Shown: piece after piece, positions 20,001 to 27,912 of the stretch
How the letters are laid out: each line of letters begins with the position of its first letter
Numbering within the stretch: position 1 is the first letter of the stretch
DNA from: Bacillota bacterium
Lineage (GTDB): Bacteria; Bacillota; Bacilli; Paenibacillales; NBRC-103111
Assembly (NCBI GenBank): GCA_023386955.1
Contig: JAEWIS010000053.1
Location: forward strand, 124,001-188,000
DNA length: 64,000 nt
Direction: 5' to 3'
Translations under genes and position numbers: made by a program
The notes under the pieces: model-generated
Databases searched by the model: none
What the model was told of the DNA's origin: nothing
What the model saw: the letters and a program-made list of their open reading frames with translations, nothing else

Positions 20001-20873
20001 ACGGCTGCCGCCATTGCCAAAGCAGCGGAAGGAGCGGCTGGCCTGCTGTCTGCTCCCGTCGAGATTAAGCTAACGGCTGACGCCAAGGGTTCCACCGAAG
20101 AAATAAAGGATTTCGGTACCCGTTATGTGGAACGGATTCTCCGGACAGAGAAGGCGGTTAACCCCGCTCTGGCAACAGCAATGAAATATGATCCGGTGAA
20201 AAAGACCCTGCAATTTGTGCCTGCCCTGATTACCCGTGATGGCAGCGGCTTGCAGGCAGTCATCAAACATCCGTCCAACGGCATCTTTGTCCTGGTGCAG
20301 ACTGCGGAGAAGTCCTTCGCCGATCTGGCCGGGCATTGGGCAGCCAAGGATACAGAGCTTCTGGCGACAAAGGGGATTATTGACGGCATCGCCGACAATC
20401 GTTTTGCCCCTGAGGGTGTCCTGACCCGTGCGGAAATCGCCTCACTCCTGGTCCGGGCTGCCGGTCTGGAGGAAAAGGCGCTGTCTGCGGCCACTATGAA
20501 CGATGTTCGGGGGGACGACTGGTACGCCGGTTATGTGCAGGCTGCCGTTTCCGCCGGCTTGATCGACGGTTACGAGGACGGCACCTTCCGGGCAGGAGCA
20601 GCTGTTACCCGAGAGGAACTGGCTGTGCTGCTCACCCGGGCGCTGAAGCTTGCCGGCCGTCCCGCTGAGGGAACCGGTACTGCAGCAGCCGCATTCACCG
20701 ACAGCACTAGTGTAAGCGCGTGGGCTAAGGACGCTGTCCGTACCGCACAAGCGGCGGGACTGGTAAACGGACTGGAGGACGGAAGCTTCCGTCCTCAGGC
20801 CCAAGCGACCCGTGCGGAGGCTGCAGTCATGATCAAACGTTATCTGCTCAAGGCAGAATTTATGAACGAATAG
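14001..20873 (+). CDS. S-layer-anchored pectinesterase/pectate lyase fusion enzyme
   Basis: A 2290-residue secreted enzyme. Order: signal peptide (1-34); a lectin-like region (about 45-272); two FnIII domains (about 276-463); a second lectin-like region (464-670); four more FnIII domains (671-1037); a pectinesterase (about 1037-1355) with GYQDTLY, DFIFGE and LGRPW, which removes methyl groups from pectin; a CBM_X2-like domain (about 1360-1445); a right-handed beta-helix pectate lyase (about 1450-1835) with DGAVDVTN, HDHDK and RAPRVRFG, which cleaves polygalacturonate; an alpha/beta linker domain; and three SLH repeats (about 2106-2288, e.g. WAKDAVRTAQAAGLVNG) that bind the cell wall. Having both steps in one cell-bound chain lets demethylation feed cleavage. 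GGGAGAGG precedes the ATG. The AraC/lipoprotein pair upstream probably regulates it. Confidence 0.93.
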   Translation: MKQKKTWKQAVSAMLTAALLLGSIPLSGGTAYASPVAPAGSTVLLQEDFEGTYADNAPLNGLANGDNQSTIAGFGTAFTGTPGAGEMIELEAPNTVLSSKALKISQSSSAVSTSGIKRSFSANGVATGTVTAELDFVLSDVSKNGMILQVLDTEGKVIADLQNKNNPASGYSGKFVCFVDAGGAFVPVGKKDSADAAILSKTGYHLKAVLDMDEKKANYYLYSLSGTLLGELAGQPFKTEPSAGGLKSIASFTKSGSSGAWSQVLDNILVYHSLLPKAPEGVKATGGNKKVELGWNSVTDATYYTVKRSLESGSGYTVIAPQVAAPQGVTEVTYTDASAVNGTTYYYVVTATAPTGESAPSAEVSAIAAAGPILPAAPQNVSAAAGNGQVDLSWAAVNSALSYTVKRSSDAQGTYTAVATAITGTSYKDTGLTNNKTYYYTVAAVNAAGEGTPSQPLAATPGDFLIGDSFEGSALGALPAGYRTPLGSGVITKFDASNNTAVISNAYPANSYGNISGTIAGNDSNVLWINDGAGRGGFNRPFTPVTADSNEGITATLEFMQPKKVGDSYMLELLDSSNKVALSFNINSSPVNIEINKWYKVTYVADVKANTADLYITAKDNDKGELAAYYGNVAFSSPVTDIASLNVRMAGSSTGSAYVDNIQVYEQKTAVPQALTGEGSDRKTRLTWNAASGAETYSVYRSAEENGVFAKIADGIETNEYTDNSGLENNTAYYYKVTAVRSGLESGFSNIAKISPTDKKPPAKEVEGLHALVRDGQLTVAWNKAETAEFYTIERATNPNGPFLPLLLNGKTRIYAESYLDMGLREDTAYYYKVTPGNPGGMGPGKVLEAVSPASALQSPVLLAAEAVNGAVELQWSSVPGAEAYHVARSTVNGGPYERISQEAVTAATYTDSKAISGVTYYYVVSAANAKQESRSSNQRSVYAYTAPAGAPVAPVNVRAEAATGKVTLNWQASAAAEAYQVERKTANGSFEMVGTVTDTVFEDVSAANGTIYTYRVTARNASGASAPSAEVQALPAQVLKVDGKATANGRDVFQTVQAAVNAVPASNTERVIISIAPGTYTEKLVVTSPYITLVGAGMDETVITYGDYAGTTATTGQTGHTGNTFLSQTVDVKADYFQAFNLTIENSSAPRSKVAQAVALSLKSDMAVLEGVRLKGYQDTLYNGLNGQNAGRHYIANSIIEGDVDFIFGEAPTVVLDNVTMLLVSTEGGGGHITAGAQKNVDDIGYVIINSRVEDHASAQGAYDLGRPWKDYADVSFINTFINSEKMITAGWVTACAGTCKTSELSEYNSYGPGAAASSRTAAVMETAAEADRTIPQLFGGWDPTVAVAMPGLSYRPALASTYARFDGHAARQSDVYLMAESQGQALKKVTLNGAELPTSAYALQGDVVVLRQEYLAGLPSGTARFVFHFDNGTVEFPVQIADTSVVELGRQVLPSNDGWASLGTGTTGGSAASSANVFYVSKRSELIKAVSGNTPKIVYITGTIDMNVDDQDQPVGLEFYQDPAYNLEAYLAEYDPAVWGKNLPSGELENARSRSASNQGARIKITVGSNTTLVGLPGAKAQILGGNVNLDKVDNVIIRNIEFANTFDYFPQWDPTDGEFGNWNSAYDSISVKGSTHVWVDRNTFSDTGGLDDPHHTYFGRKFQQHDGAVDVTNASDLVTVSYNYFHDHDKLNLVGGSDQNTADDGKLRITFHHNYFKNVGQRAPRVRFGQVHVYNNYYEGSAQASTYPSLYFMGVGYKSQIIANNNYFVREAGALSQSLIQVSPGGTMFTDTGSLLNGVPVNIAAAYNNASAAAPLSPSAWTPTLFTGMDATADVPKAVLSGAGSEGTLKWVEPDDSDSGSGTTAPVVPSVPQSDAVKLTPASVPATLADGRNAEKFTLTDSEVEKALQGLKAESGKTPVLTVEAQSKEPVAQVELSAAALDMVKAKAPAALLVMNASSGSYRIPVQALDMDSLAKRLNAAKTDLVLTLQVGPAGAETAAAIAKAAEGAAGLLSAPVEIKLTADAKGSTEEIKDFGTRYVERILRTEKAVNPALATAMKYDPVKKTLQFVPALITRDGSGLQAVIKHPSNGIFVLVQTAEKSFADLAGHWAAKDTELLATKGIIDGIADNRFAPEGVLTRAEIASLLVRAAGLEEKALSAATMNDVRGDDWYAGYVQAAVSAGLIDGYEDGTFRAGAAVTREELAVLLTRALKLAGRPAEGTGTAAAAFTDSTSVSAWAKDAVRTAQAAGLVNGLEDGSFRPQAQATRAEAAVMIKRYLLKAEFMNE

Positions 20874-20892
20874 AAAAAACAGTGGCAACACA

Positions 20893-20930
20893 CAAAAGCA
20901 GAGGTCCTCTGGGCCTCTGCTTTTGCATGT
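20893..20930 (+). terminator. Intrinsic terminator after the pectinase gene
   Basis: A 12-bp perfect stem, CAAAAGCAGAGG (20893-20904) with CCTCTGCTTTTG (20914-20925), followed by a T-rich tail. Confidence 0.85.
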
Positions 20931-20980
20931 TTGTTTTCCGTAGGGTATTGGGTTCCGACCTTTGAGTGGGAAGGTTCAAA

Positions 20981-21158
20981 TGCAAAAGTGCAGTTAATTT
21001 TGGCACAACCCGCCAAATTGAAAGGGTCTTAATGCAAAAGTGCAGTTATTTTTTGGTCCCATTGGCCATTTTAGGGAGGCTGTAGGGGATTTAACTGCAC
21101 TTTTGCATTACAGGGGCGGGGTAGAGGGTTAGCGGCAAGAAATAACTGCACTTTTGCA
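20981..21158. repeat. Four-copy repeat array, two forward and two inverted (TGCAAAAGTGCAGTTA)
   Basis: Identical 16-mers TGCAAAAGTGCAGTTA start at 20981 and 21033 on the plus strand. Its exact reverse complement starts at 21092 and 21143. Start-to-start distances are 52, 59 and 51 bases. Each unit contains the small palindrome TGCAAAAGTGCA. The array fills the space between the pectinase terminator and the end of rqcH. Confidence 0.9.
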
Positions 21159-21214
21159 GGTAACCTCTTGCCTCCAAACAAATTAGCTTGTTAGCCCGCA
21201 GATCCCCGCGGTGC

Positions 21215-21345
21215 CCAACCCGACAAGCCCGGCAACTCAGAGCTCAGCTCTCTGCAGCGCCAACCCAACAAGCTCGGCAACTCAGCCCTCAGCTCCTCGC
21301 AACGCCAACACGACAATCCAGCAATTCGCTCCCTGTGCGCCAACC
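21215..21345. repeat. Imperfect tandem repeat, about 45 bp period
   Basis: Three successive copies begin with CCAACNCGACAA or CCAACCCAACAA at 21215, 21260 and 21305; a fourth partial start is at 21340. The first two share GGCAACTCAG and CTCAGCTC blocks. The array ends about 10 bases before the rqcH stop codon on the reverse strand. Confidence 0.8.
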
Positions 21346-21351
21346 CCCGCC

Positions 21352-23097
21352 TCACCCCTTCCAAGCAGGGAGAGATTTAACCAGCTCCTCGTCCGGTGTG
21401 ACGAACAGGGTTTTCTGGTGGTCGTAAATGACGAAGCCGGGTTTTGCCCCGTTGGGCTTCCGCACATGACGGATCAGGGTGTAATCCACCGGAACCAGGC
21501 TGGAAGCCTTGCCTTGGCTGTAATAAGCCGCCAGCTGCGAGGCTTCATGCAAGGTTGCATCGCCGAAGCTGGAGCCCTTGATGACCACGTGGGAGCCCGG
21601 CATATCCTTGGTGTGCAGCCAGGTGTCGGAGGGATGAGCCAAGCGGTTGGTCAAATATTCGTTTTGGGTATTGTTTTTCCCCACATAGATGGGGATACCC
21701 TCGCTGGATTGGAAGCAGGCGATAACCGGCTTATCGTTTTTCTTTTTCTTCCGGCTTTTTTTGCTCCGGTCCCGCAGATAGCCTTGCTCAACCAGCTCCT
21801 CACGGATTTCCGCCACATCCTGCATAGCTGCATTGTCCAGCTGCTGGAGCAGGGAGTCCAGGTATGTGATTTCCTGCCGCGCGCTCTCCATCTGCTCGCC
21901 CACCACCGCAAGACTGTTCTTCATTTTGGTGTAGCGCTTGTACAGGCGCTGGGCGTTCTCCGATGGAGACAGCAGCGTGTCCAGCGGAATCGTTAGCGTT
22001 GGCTGGTCCTCTTCATAATAGTTGACAACCTCAACAGTCTTGTCGCCTTTTTTGACCAAATGCAGGTGTGCCGTTACCAGCTCCCCCTGAATCCGGAAGC
22101 GGTCGGCGTTTTTGGCCTCCTCCAGCGTTTCGCCAAGCTTCTCCAGCTTCTTGATGTTCTTGTTCCGCTCATTCTGGAGGAATTTAAGCAAATCCGCTGT
22201 CCGCTGCTTTACCGTATCCCGCTCTGCCTTGTCGCCGTAGAACCATTCCAGCAGCTCACTGACAGAGCCTGCATGGCGCCGCTCCCCCTCCAAATGACTA
22301 AGGGCGATTACCGAGAAAGAAGAACGTCCTTTGGCATCCGTCACCATATTCAGTGAAAACCGCCCTGACCGGATATCCTCCATCACCTGGCTGAAGGTTT
22401 CCCACAGCGCTTCTGCATTCCCGGTTTCGCCGCGAAGCTCATAGCTGCGGTGGGCGATTTCCCGTGCCGCCAATGGCGAAATACCGCTGTAAGCGCCCAC
22501 CAGCGCCTCTTCGGCTCCCCGGCCGGTCTGGGTGTCCGGATCACCGACGGCGGCCCGGAAGCTCTCACGGTCTGCGTCAAGTGGGTTGGACTTGCCCTGG
22601 TCCGGAGGAGATACATAAGCTGCGCCGGGCATAACGATCCGGTAGCTGCTGATTGCCGGTGTAACATGATGGATACCGTCCAGAATAAGGCCCGTCTCCG
22701 GGTCCGTCAGGATCAAATTACTATGCCGTCCCATCAGCTCAATCACCAGCAGCTTGACGCTGACATCACCCAATTCGTCCAGTTGACGGGTACGGATGCG
22801 GATAATCCGCTCCATGCCCACTTGCTCAACCGCTTCGATGACGGCGCTCTCGCAATGTTTGCGCAGGAGCATGCAAAACATGGGAGCTTCAAACGGATTC
22901 ATAAAACTCTGCTCGGTAAAATGGGTACGGGGATAGGTGGGGTTGGCGGAAAGCAGCAACTTCCGGTTGGCCCCTTGGGCACGCATCTGGATGACAATAT
23001 CGTGATCCGAGGGTTGGTGTATTTTGTTAATGCGTCCGCCCACACAAAGCTGAAGCTCTTGGACAAGGGCATGGACGACCAGGCCGTCTAATGACAT
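21352..23097 (-). CDS. rqcH: Rqc2/NEMF-like ribosome quality control protein RqcH
   Basis: A 581-residue NFACT-family protein (B. subtilis YloA/RqcH; earlier called fibronectin-binding protein). RqcH binds stalled 50S-peptidyl-tRNA complexes and recruits tRNA-Ala to add C-terminal alanine tails that mark products for degradation. The N-terminal NFACT-N domain (MSLDGLVVHALVQEL, then GRINKIHQP) covers about 1-270, a coiled-coil rich in Lys/Glu lies around 290-430, and the NFACT-R domain (YVGKNNTQNEYLT, then HPSDTWLHTKDMPGSHVVI) lies at about 455-570. The Lys-rich stretch KKSRKKKKNDK precedes NFACT-R. AGGAG lies eight bases before the ATG. It diverges from the calcium ATPase gene, whereas in B. 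subtilis yloA and yloB are adjacent too. Confidence 0.95.
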   Translation of the reverse strand: MSLDGLVVHALVQELQLCVGGRINKIHQPSDHDIVIQMRAQGANRKLLLSANPTYPRTHFTEQSFMNPFEAPMFCMLLRKHCESAVIEAVEQVGMERIIRIRTRQLDELGDVSVKLLVIELMGRHSNLILTDPETGLILDGIHHVTPAISSYRIVMPGAAYVSPPDQGKSNPLDADRESFRAAVGDPDTQTGRGAEEALVGAYSGISPLAAREIAHRSYELRGETGNAEALWETFSQVMEDIRSGRFSLNMVTDAKGRSSFSVIALSHLEGERRHAGSVSELLEWFYGDKAERDTVKQRTADLLKFLQNERNKNIKKLEKLGETLEEAKNADRFRIQGELVTAHLHLVKKGDKTVEVVNYYEEDQPTLTIPLDTLLSPSENAQRLYKRYTKMKNSLAVVGEQMESARQEITYLDSLLQQLDNAAMQDVAEIREELVEQGYLRDRSKKSRKKKKNDKPVIACFQSSEGIPIYVGKNNTQNEYLTNRLAHPSDTWLHTKDMPGSHVVIKGSSFGDATLHEASQLAAYYSQGKASSLVPVDYTLIRHVRKPNGAKPGFVIYDHQKTLFVTPDEELVKSLPAWKG

Positions 23098-23399
23098 GAT
23101 TACAACTCCTATCTGAAAACCTTAAAAGGTAACGTTATTATATTGCCATATTCCGGGGAATAAAGTAAGCGACATAGACGATTATAGCTGATTTTTCGGG
23201 TGGGGGACAGCAGAGGCTCCACTTCAGTCAAACTGGAGCAGGGGATGTGGCTGCCGTTGTGTTTTTTGAGGTCAAATAAGAGCAGCAGGCGCTTGTCTTT
23301 TTTTTACTGTGCTAATCCGCTGCTTGTCTGAATAAATTTAGGCTATAACAGGACAAACAGGGGATGTCCGTAGATTGGACTTAAGGAGGAGTTACAACC
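23098..23399. other. Divergent intergenic region between rqcH and the P-type ATPase
   Basis: About 300 bases with no gene. It contains a hairpin GCTCCA/TGGAGC (23216-23239) flanked by further partly pairing sequence, and near rqcH the small dyad ACCTT/AAGGT (about 23118-23130). It resembles neither the M-box nor the yybP-ykoY manganese riboswitch. Confidence 0.4.
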
Positions 23400-26195
23400 A
23401 TGAGCGAAAAAACCTGGCCTCAGTTGTCGGCAGAGGAGGTGCTGCAGTTCCTGGATACCCATCCGGAGAAGGGGTTGTCTGCGGCCGACGCTGCAAAGCG
23501 TCTGGAACAAAAAGGGCCGAATGAGCTGACAGAGGGGAAAACCGTCTCGCCCATTACGCTGTTCCTGAATCAGTTCAAGGATTTTATGGTGCTGGTGCTG
23601 ATGGGCGCCACTCTGATTTCGGGCATGCTCGGGGAGTATCTGGATGCCATTACCATTATCGCGATCATTATTATGAACGGTATCCTGGGCTTTATCCAGG
23701 AATTCCGGGCAGAGCGGTCCCTGCGGGCGCTGAAGGAGCTGTCGGCACCCCATGCCAAAGTCCTGCGGGGCGGGGAAATCGAGCAGGTTCCCGCCAAGGA
23801 GCTGGTTCCCGGCGATATTATCCTGCTGGAAGCAGGGGACCGGGTGCCCGCCGATATCCGTTGGCTGACCGCCAACAACATCTATGTGGAGGAGTCCGCC
23901 CTCACCGGGGAGTCAGTCCCTGTCCGCAAGGCTACCGAGGCGCTGGGTCATCCTGACGTACCCCTGGGAGATCAGCGCAATCTGGGCTTTATGGGAACCT
24001 TGATTACCATGGGGACCGCTACGGCTGCCGTCATCCGGACTGGCATGGAAACGGAGATGGGCAAGATTGCCGGACTCATCGAAAGCACCGAGGAAATGGA
24101 AACGCCCCTGCAGCACCGTCTGGAGCAGCTGGGCAAAATTTTAATCATCGTAGCGCTGGCGCTGACCGTTCTTGTGGTCATCGCAGGCATCCTGCACGGC
24201 CAGCCGGCGTATGCCATGTTCCTGGCCGGAGTATCGCTGGCAGTAGCAGCCATTCCCGAAGGCCTTCCCGCCATTGTGACCATTGCCTTGGCGTTAGGCG
24301 TGCAGCGGATGATCAAGCGCAAGGCCATCGTCCGCAAGCTTCCCTCCGTGGAAACCTTGGGCTGTGCTTCCGTCATCTGCTCCGACAAAACGGGTACTCT
24401 CACTCAGAACAAAATGACCGTCACCCATTTATGGCTGGGCGGCAAGCTGATGGAGGTCAGCGGAGAAGGCTATACCCCCCGTGGCGAAATCCGCTGGGAG
24501 GGCAAACCTGCCGATGTGCGCAAGGACCAGATGCTGCGCCGGCTTCTGCAATCCGCCGCATTGTGCAACAACGCCAGACTGATCCAGGAGGCGACCGCCC
24601 CGGCTAAGGGCAAGAAGGAGAAGGGCTCCGAGGAGGAAGGGGAATGGCGCATTTCCGGCGATCCCACAGAAGGGGCGCTGGTGGTATTGGCCTCCAAAGC
24701 AGGGCTGTCACCCGCTTCTCTGGACGGCTTATACCGCCGGGTGAAGGAATTCCCCTTTGATTCCGAGCGCAAGCGCATGTCGGTTCTTCTGGAGCATCAG
24801 GGCGGCAGACTGGTATTTGCCAAGGGCGCACCGGATATGCTGTTGGACAAGTGCTCGTATATTCTCTGGGAGGATAAGGTAATTCCGTTCACAGGGACAC
24901 TGCGTCAGAAGGTGATGGCGGCCAATGAGGGCATGGCCAAGTCGGCTCTGCGGGTCCTGGGGTTTGCCTATAAGGAAATCAAACCCTCCGAGCACTGCGA
25001 GGACAGCGATGCGGCAGAGCAGAATCTGGTGTTTGTGGGCTTAAGCGGCATGATCGATCCCCCCCGCCGTGAGGTCAGAGAGGCCATCTCTACCTGCCGC
25101 AAGGCTGGCATTAAAACAGTTATGATTACAGGCGACCATCAGACCACGGCTGAGGCTATTGCCCGGCAGTTGGGGATGCTGCCGGGCAACGGGCTGGTGT
25201 TGAACGGAACACAGCTGGCCGCCATGAGCGACGAGCAGCTGGAGAACCGGGTGGAGGATATCTATGTTTACGCCCGTGTTTCTCCGGAGCATAAGCTGCG
25301 GATTGTCAAAGCGCTGCAGAAGAAGGGGCATGTCGTAGCCATGACCGGGGACGGAGTTAACGATGCACCTGCCATCAAGGCTGCGGATATCGGGATCTCC
25401 ATGGGGATAAACGGGACGGATGTATCCAAGGAGGCGTCGGCGCTTATCTTAAGCGACGATAATTTTGCCACTATTGTAGCGGCAATTGAGGAAGGCCGGG
25501 GGATTTACGAGAATATCCGGAAGTTCATCCGTTATCTCCTCGCATCTAATGTCGGGGAAATTCTCACCATGTTCCTGGCCATGATGATGGGGCTGCCGCT
25601 GCCTCTGGTGCCGATCCAGATTCTGTGGGTCAATCTGGTGACGGATGGTTTGCCGGCCATGGCCCTGGGTGTGGACCAGGCGGAAAAGGATTTGATGCAG
25701 CATAAGCCGAGAGCAGCCAAGGAGAGCATTTTCTCCCGCCGATTGGGCTGGAAAATTATCAGCCGCGGGATCGTCATCGGCGTATGTACCTTAGGCGCCT
25801 TCTGGATCACCCTGCAAACTGGTCCTGACGGGGATGCGGATACCTTGATGAAAGCACAGACCGTAGCCTTCGCTACCTTAGTGGCGGCTCAGCTGATCCA
25901 TGTGTTTGATTGCCGCAGCTCCCGTTCCATTTTCCACCGGAACGTCTTCCAGAATAAAGCGCTGGTGTTCGCGGTGCTCTCTTCCCTTGCCCTCATGCTG
26001 GCAGTTATGTATATTGATCCGCTGCAGCCTATTTTCAAAACCGTAGATCTGGGACTGAAGGAATGGATTTTGGCTTTGGTTGCCGCAGGCATTCCCACCT
26101 TTTTCTTCGGCATCGGCAGCATGGTCAGCGGCACGAAGAAAAAACGTCCGCCCCTTGTGCAAAGCGGAGCCGCCTCCGGCAAAAAAGCGGCGTAA
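23400..26195 (+). CDS. yloB: Calcium-transporting P-type ATPase
   Basis: A 931-residue P2A-type cation ATPase, full length. It has the N-terminal cation ATPase domain (residues 1-75), actuator TGES motif (ALTGESVPV near 165), PEGLP in membrane helix 4 (AAIPEGLPA near 283) as in calcium pumps, the phosphorylation site SDKTGTLT with Asp 329, the hinge MTGDGVNDAPA near 645, and a six-helix C-terminal membrane domain. It most likely exports Ca2+, as B. subtilis YloB does during sporulation. An insert AKGKKEKGSEEEGE in the nucleotide-binding domain (about 400-415) is charged and probably a surface loop. TAAGGAGG precedes the ATG. The adjacent position to rqcH matches B. subtilis. Confidence 0.93.
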   Translation: MSEKTWPQLSAEEVLQFLDTHPEKGLSAADAAKRLEQKGPNELTEGKTVSPITLFLNQFKDFMVLVLMGATLISGMLGEYLDAITIIAIIIMNGILGFIQEFRAERSLRALKELSAPHAKVLRGGEIEQVPAKELVPGDIILLEAGDRVPADIRWLTANNIYVEESALTGESVPVRKATEALGHPDVPLGDQRNLGFMGTLITMGTATAAVIRTGMETEMGKIAGLIESTEEMETPLQHRLEQLGKILIIVALALTVLVVIAGILHGQPAYAMFLAGVSLAVAAIPEGLPAIVTIALALGVQRMIKRKAIVRKLPSVETLGCASVICSDKTGTLTQNKMTVTHLWLGGKLMEVSGEGYTPRGEIRWEGKPADVRKDQMLRRLLQSAALCNNARLIQEATAPAKGKKEKGSEEEGEWRISGDPTEGALVVLASKAGLSPASLDGLYRRVKEFPFDSERKRMSVLLEHQGGRLVFAKGAPDMLLDKCSYILWEDKVIPFTGTLRQKVMAANEGMAKSALRVLGFAYKEIKPSEHCEDSDAAEQNLVFVGLSGMIDPPRREVREAISTCRKAGIKTVMITGDHQTTAEAIARQLGMLPGNGLVLNGTQLAAMSDEQLENRVEDIYVYARVSPEHKLRIVKALQKKGHVVAMTGDGVNDAPAIKAADIGISMGINGTDVSKEASALILSDDNFATIVAAIEEGRGIYENIRKFIRYLLASNVGEILTMFLAMMMGLPLPLVPIQILWVNLVTDGLPAMALGVDQAEKDLMQHKPRAAKESIFSRRLGWKIISRGIVIGVCTLGAFWITLQTGPDGDADTLMKAQTVAFATLVAAQLIHVFDCRSSRSIFHRNVFQNKALVFAVLSSLALMLAVMYIDPLQPIFKTVDLGLKEWILALVAAGIPTFFFGIGSMVSGTKKKRPPLVQSGAASGKKAA

Positions 26196-26274
26196 GTATA
26201 ATCTTTTGTGCAGGCAGCTTGTTCCGTCCTTTGTCCGGGCTAAGAAAGCCGGATGGGATGGAAGGGCTGTTTGT

Positions 26275-27891
26275 TCATTCCGGCTGCTGCGGAAGAATGA
26301 AAGAGATGATGAATTTGCTGCCCCGGCAGCCGGTTTCCACCCGGATGGAGGCGTTATGTCGGGCGGCAATGCTGTAGCAGACGGCAAGTCCCAGTCCGGT
26401 GCCGCTGTCCTTAGTGGTATAGAAGGGAGTACCCAGCTTCTGCACCACCTCCTCCGACATTCCGCAGCCTTCATCGGCAATGCTGAGGTTAACGCAGGCC
26501 CCGTCCAAAGAGGTTTCGATACGCAGTGTACCCCCTGCCTCCATGCTGTCCAGGCCGTTTAAGGCCATATTCAGAATCATCTGGCGGATTTCCTTCTCAT
26601 CCAGCCGAAGATCGGGGGTGGGCGTAAGCTCCGCTTCCGCCTGCTTGCTGTTCATCACGGCTTCCGCCTGGATCAGCGGAAAAATGGATTGGACAATGGC
26701 ATTCAGGCTGCGCGGCTGCAAATCGGAGGATTTGTTTTTGGCTAAGGTGAGAAACTCGGTGATAATGCTGTTGGCCCGGTTGATTTCCTCCAGCATCATG
26801 TTCACGGACTCCTCCGTCAGCTCCCGGCGCTGCCGTTTGTATAACTGGAGGAAGCCGCTGACCGTAGTCATGGGGTTGCGGACCTCATGGGCGATGGCCG
26901 CTGCCATTTCGCCGATCAGGTGAAGCCGCTCCAGCCGGGCGGACTGGCTTTCCCAATGCTCCTTTTCCGTGATGTCCAGAATGACAATCAAGAGCTTGGG
27001 GACTCCCTCCAGCATCAAGGGCTGCTCGGAAAGCAAGCCGAACCGGACAGTGCCGGCTTTGGTCTGAAACTGAATTTTGGTGTTGCGGTAAAAGGGCGCA
27101 TTCGCCCCTCCAGTGAAGGTGGTCTCCTGCTTCAACACCTTCATGTCAAGATAAGGCCCGGACATCTCGTTCATATCCTCAAGTGAATAGCCGGACAGCT
27201 CCCGCCACGTGTCGTTCACATCAATGAAGGTGTCCTCCACGGAACGGATGGCCAGCATGCACGGACTGGTGGAAAAAACGGTGTGGAACAGCAGGTGGGA
27301 TTGTCGGATTTCCTGGTAAGCCCGGACCAGGGAGGCAGTCCGTTTTTCCACCGTCTGCTCCAGCTCCTGGTTGGCCCGATTCAGCTTTTCCTCGGCTGCC
27401 GCCAGCATCATATTGTTTTTCTCCAGCTCCAATGTTTTCTGCCGCAACCGGCGGTTGGCCCGCTCCAGCTCCTGCTGATAGTGATGGACCCTCACCAAGG
27501 CCCTGATTTTATAGCGGAGAATATCCGGATTGAAGGGCTTTTGCAAATAATCAATGGCTCCGGTGGAATAGCTGTTGGTGATGCCCGATTCGGACTGGCT
27601 GTGGGCGGTGACGAACAGAATGGGGATATTGCGGAAGGATTTGCGGCTTTTGATGAACCGGGCGGCCTCCAGTCCGTCCATACCCGGCATTTGGATATCC
27701 AGCAGGATCACGGCCACCTGGCTGACATCCGCATTCAGCATATAATCCAACAGCGCTTCTCCCGAATTCAGGCAGGTCAGCTTGTAGGCGGGATCAGCCA
27801 ATACCGCTTCCATTGCGAACAAATTTTCCTTTCTGTCGTCAACGATGATGATTTCTACTGCTTCACCGGAAATGTCCGCTGCTTGTTGCAT
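26275..27891 (-). CDS. Response regulator-PAS-histidine kinase hybrid
   Basis: A 538-residue cytoplasmic signalling protein. It has a receiver domain (about 10-135) with the phospho-acceptor in VILLDIQMPGMDG and a KPF near its end, then a coiled-coil (about 140-200), a PAS domain (about 205-315), a HisKA helix with AAIAHEVRNPMTTV, and an HATPase domain with GCGMSEEV and GTGLGLAV. The kinase family (PAS with HEVRNP) is like the KinA/KinE-type sporulation kinases. Start: ATG at 27891 behind GGGGTG about 12 bases away; GTG at 27906 is possible. It is the last gene of a three-gene signalling operon. The receiver likely takes phosphate from the 865-residue kinase two genes upstream. Confidence 0.9.
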   Translation of the reverse strand: MQQAADISGEAVEIIIVDDRKENLFAMEAVLADPAYKLTCLNSGEALLDYMLNADVSQVAVILLDIQMPGMDGLEAARFIKSRKSFRNIPILFVTAHSQSESGITNSYSTGAIDYLQKPFNPDILRYKIRALVRVHHYQQELERANRRLRQKTLELEKNNMMLAAAEEKLNRANQELEQTVEKRTASLVRAYQEIRQSHLLFHTVFSTSPCMLAIRSVEDTFIDVNDTWRELSGYSLEDMNEMSGPYLDMKVLKQETTFTGGANAPFYRNTKIQFQTKAGTVRFGLLSEQPLMLEGVPKLLIVILDITEKEHWESQSARLERLHLIGEMAAAIAHEVRNPMTTVSGFLQLYKRQRRELTEESVNMMLEEINRANSIITEFLTLAKNKSSDLQPRSLNAIVQSIFPLIQAEAVMNSKQAEAELTPTPDLRLDEKEIRQMILNMALNGLDSMEAGGTLRIETSLDGACVNLSIADEGCGMSEEVVQKLGTPFYTTKDSGTGLGLAVCYSIAARHNASIRVETGCRGSKFIISFILPQQPE

Positions 27892-27912
27892 AGCGCTTAT
27901 TCTCACCCCTTT

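Noticed and set aside
23098..23399. Manganese or magnesium riboswitch upstream of the P-type ATPase
   Set aside because: A hairpin is present, but the conserved internal loop of yybP-ykoY or M-box RNAs is not.
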